This document shows, piece by piece, positions 5,867 to 5,882 of a stretch of DNA of 5,882 nucleotides (positions are counted from its first letter, which is position 1; every line of letters begins with the position of its first letter). The notes under the pieces are model-generated. The model was not told where the DNA came from. It did not search any database and was given only the letters and a program-made list of their open reading frames with translations. The stretch is from Clostridia bacterium (GTDB lineage Bacteria > Bacillota_A > Clostridia > Christensenellales > Aristaeellaceae): assembly GCA_900754775.1 (NCBI GenBank), contig CAAEDZ010000005.1:1-5882 (forward strand). The letters run 5' to 3'. The position numbers were made by a program, and so were the translations under genes.

Positions 5867-5882
5867 TAGGCGCGCCACAAAA

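Noticed and set aside
5753..5878. N-terminal extension of upp to 5779 or 5878
   Set aside because: The extension crosses the leader hairpin, and for 5878 also the promoter. There is no ribosome site for it, while ATG 5752 has AAGGAGG and gives the full-length family N-terminus.
1..5882. CRISPR array, insertion sequence, attachment site, tRNA or rRNA
   Set aside because: I saw no regularly spaced repeats, transposase motifs, terminal inverted repeats with target duplications, or tRNA-like cloverleaf. The sequence is accounted for by six genes and their control regions.

Overview
This window looks like an ordinary chromosomal housekeeping region of a GC-rich, low-redundancy Clostridia-type Firmicute, perhaps a gut Oscillospiraceae/Ruminococcaceae relative. 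That assignment is inference. It rests on the glgC-glgD-glgA order (a separate, catalytically degenerate GlgD is a Firmicute trait), strong AAGGAGG-type ribosome binding sites, and GC-rich coding sequence contrasting with an AT-rich promoter region. All six genes lie on the minus strand, so transcription runs from high to low coordinates. I see no phage, transposon, CRISPR, tRNA or rRNA.

Right part (5882 to about 3758): a clear promoter (TTGCCC, 17-nt spacer, TATAAT) precedes upp, the uracil phosphoribosyltransferase of pyrimidine salvage. The leader between promoter and Shine-Dalgarno holds a perfect 11-bp GC-rich hairpin followed by TTTT, and a repeated arm that allows an alternative fold. 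This looks like a conditional attenuator. After upp come a small unrecognised two-helix membrane protein and rsmA (ksgA), the 16S rRNA dimethyladenosine transferase. A second hairpin with a short T run sits in the 66-bp gap before rsmA, and a strong intrinsic terminator follows rsmA.

Middle (about 3757 to 3532): a non-coding region upstream of glgC. It contains several dyads, a weak CcpA cre-like match, A/T tracts and a perfect TATAAT -10 element, and I read it as the promoter-operator region of the glycogen operon.

Left part (3531 to 1): glgC (ADP-glucose pyrophosphorylase, catalytic), glgD (its catalytically degenerate regulatory partner) and glgA (glycogen synthase, cut by the window edge). 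glgC and glgD overlap by ATGA and glgA starts 24 nt after glgD, so the three are probably one transcript. GlgC/GlgD makes ADP-glucose from glucose-1-phosphate and ATP, and GlgA adds the glucose to the glycogen chain. Branching enzyme and phosphorylase genes are not in view and may lie beyond the left edge.

I did not find an undescribed multi-gene system. The most interesting points are regulatory: the upp leader, the rsmA-proximal terminator, and the dyad-rich glgC upstream region.
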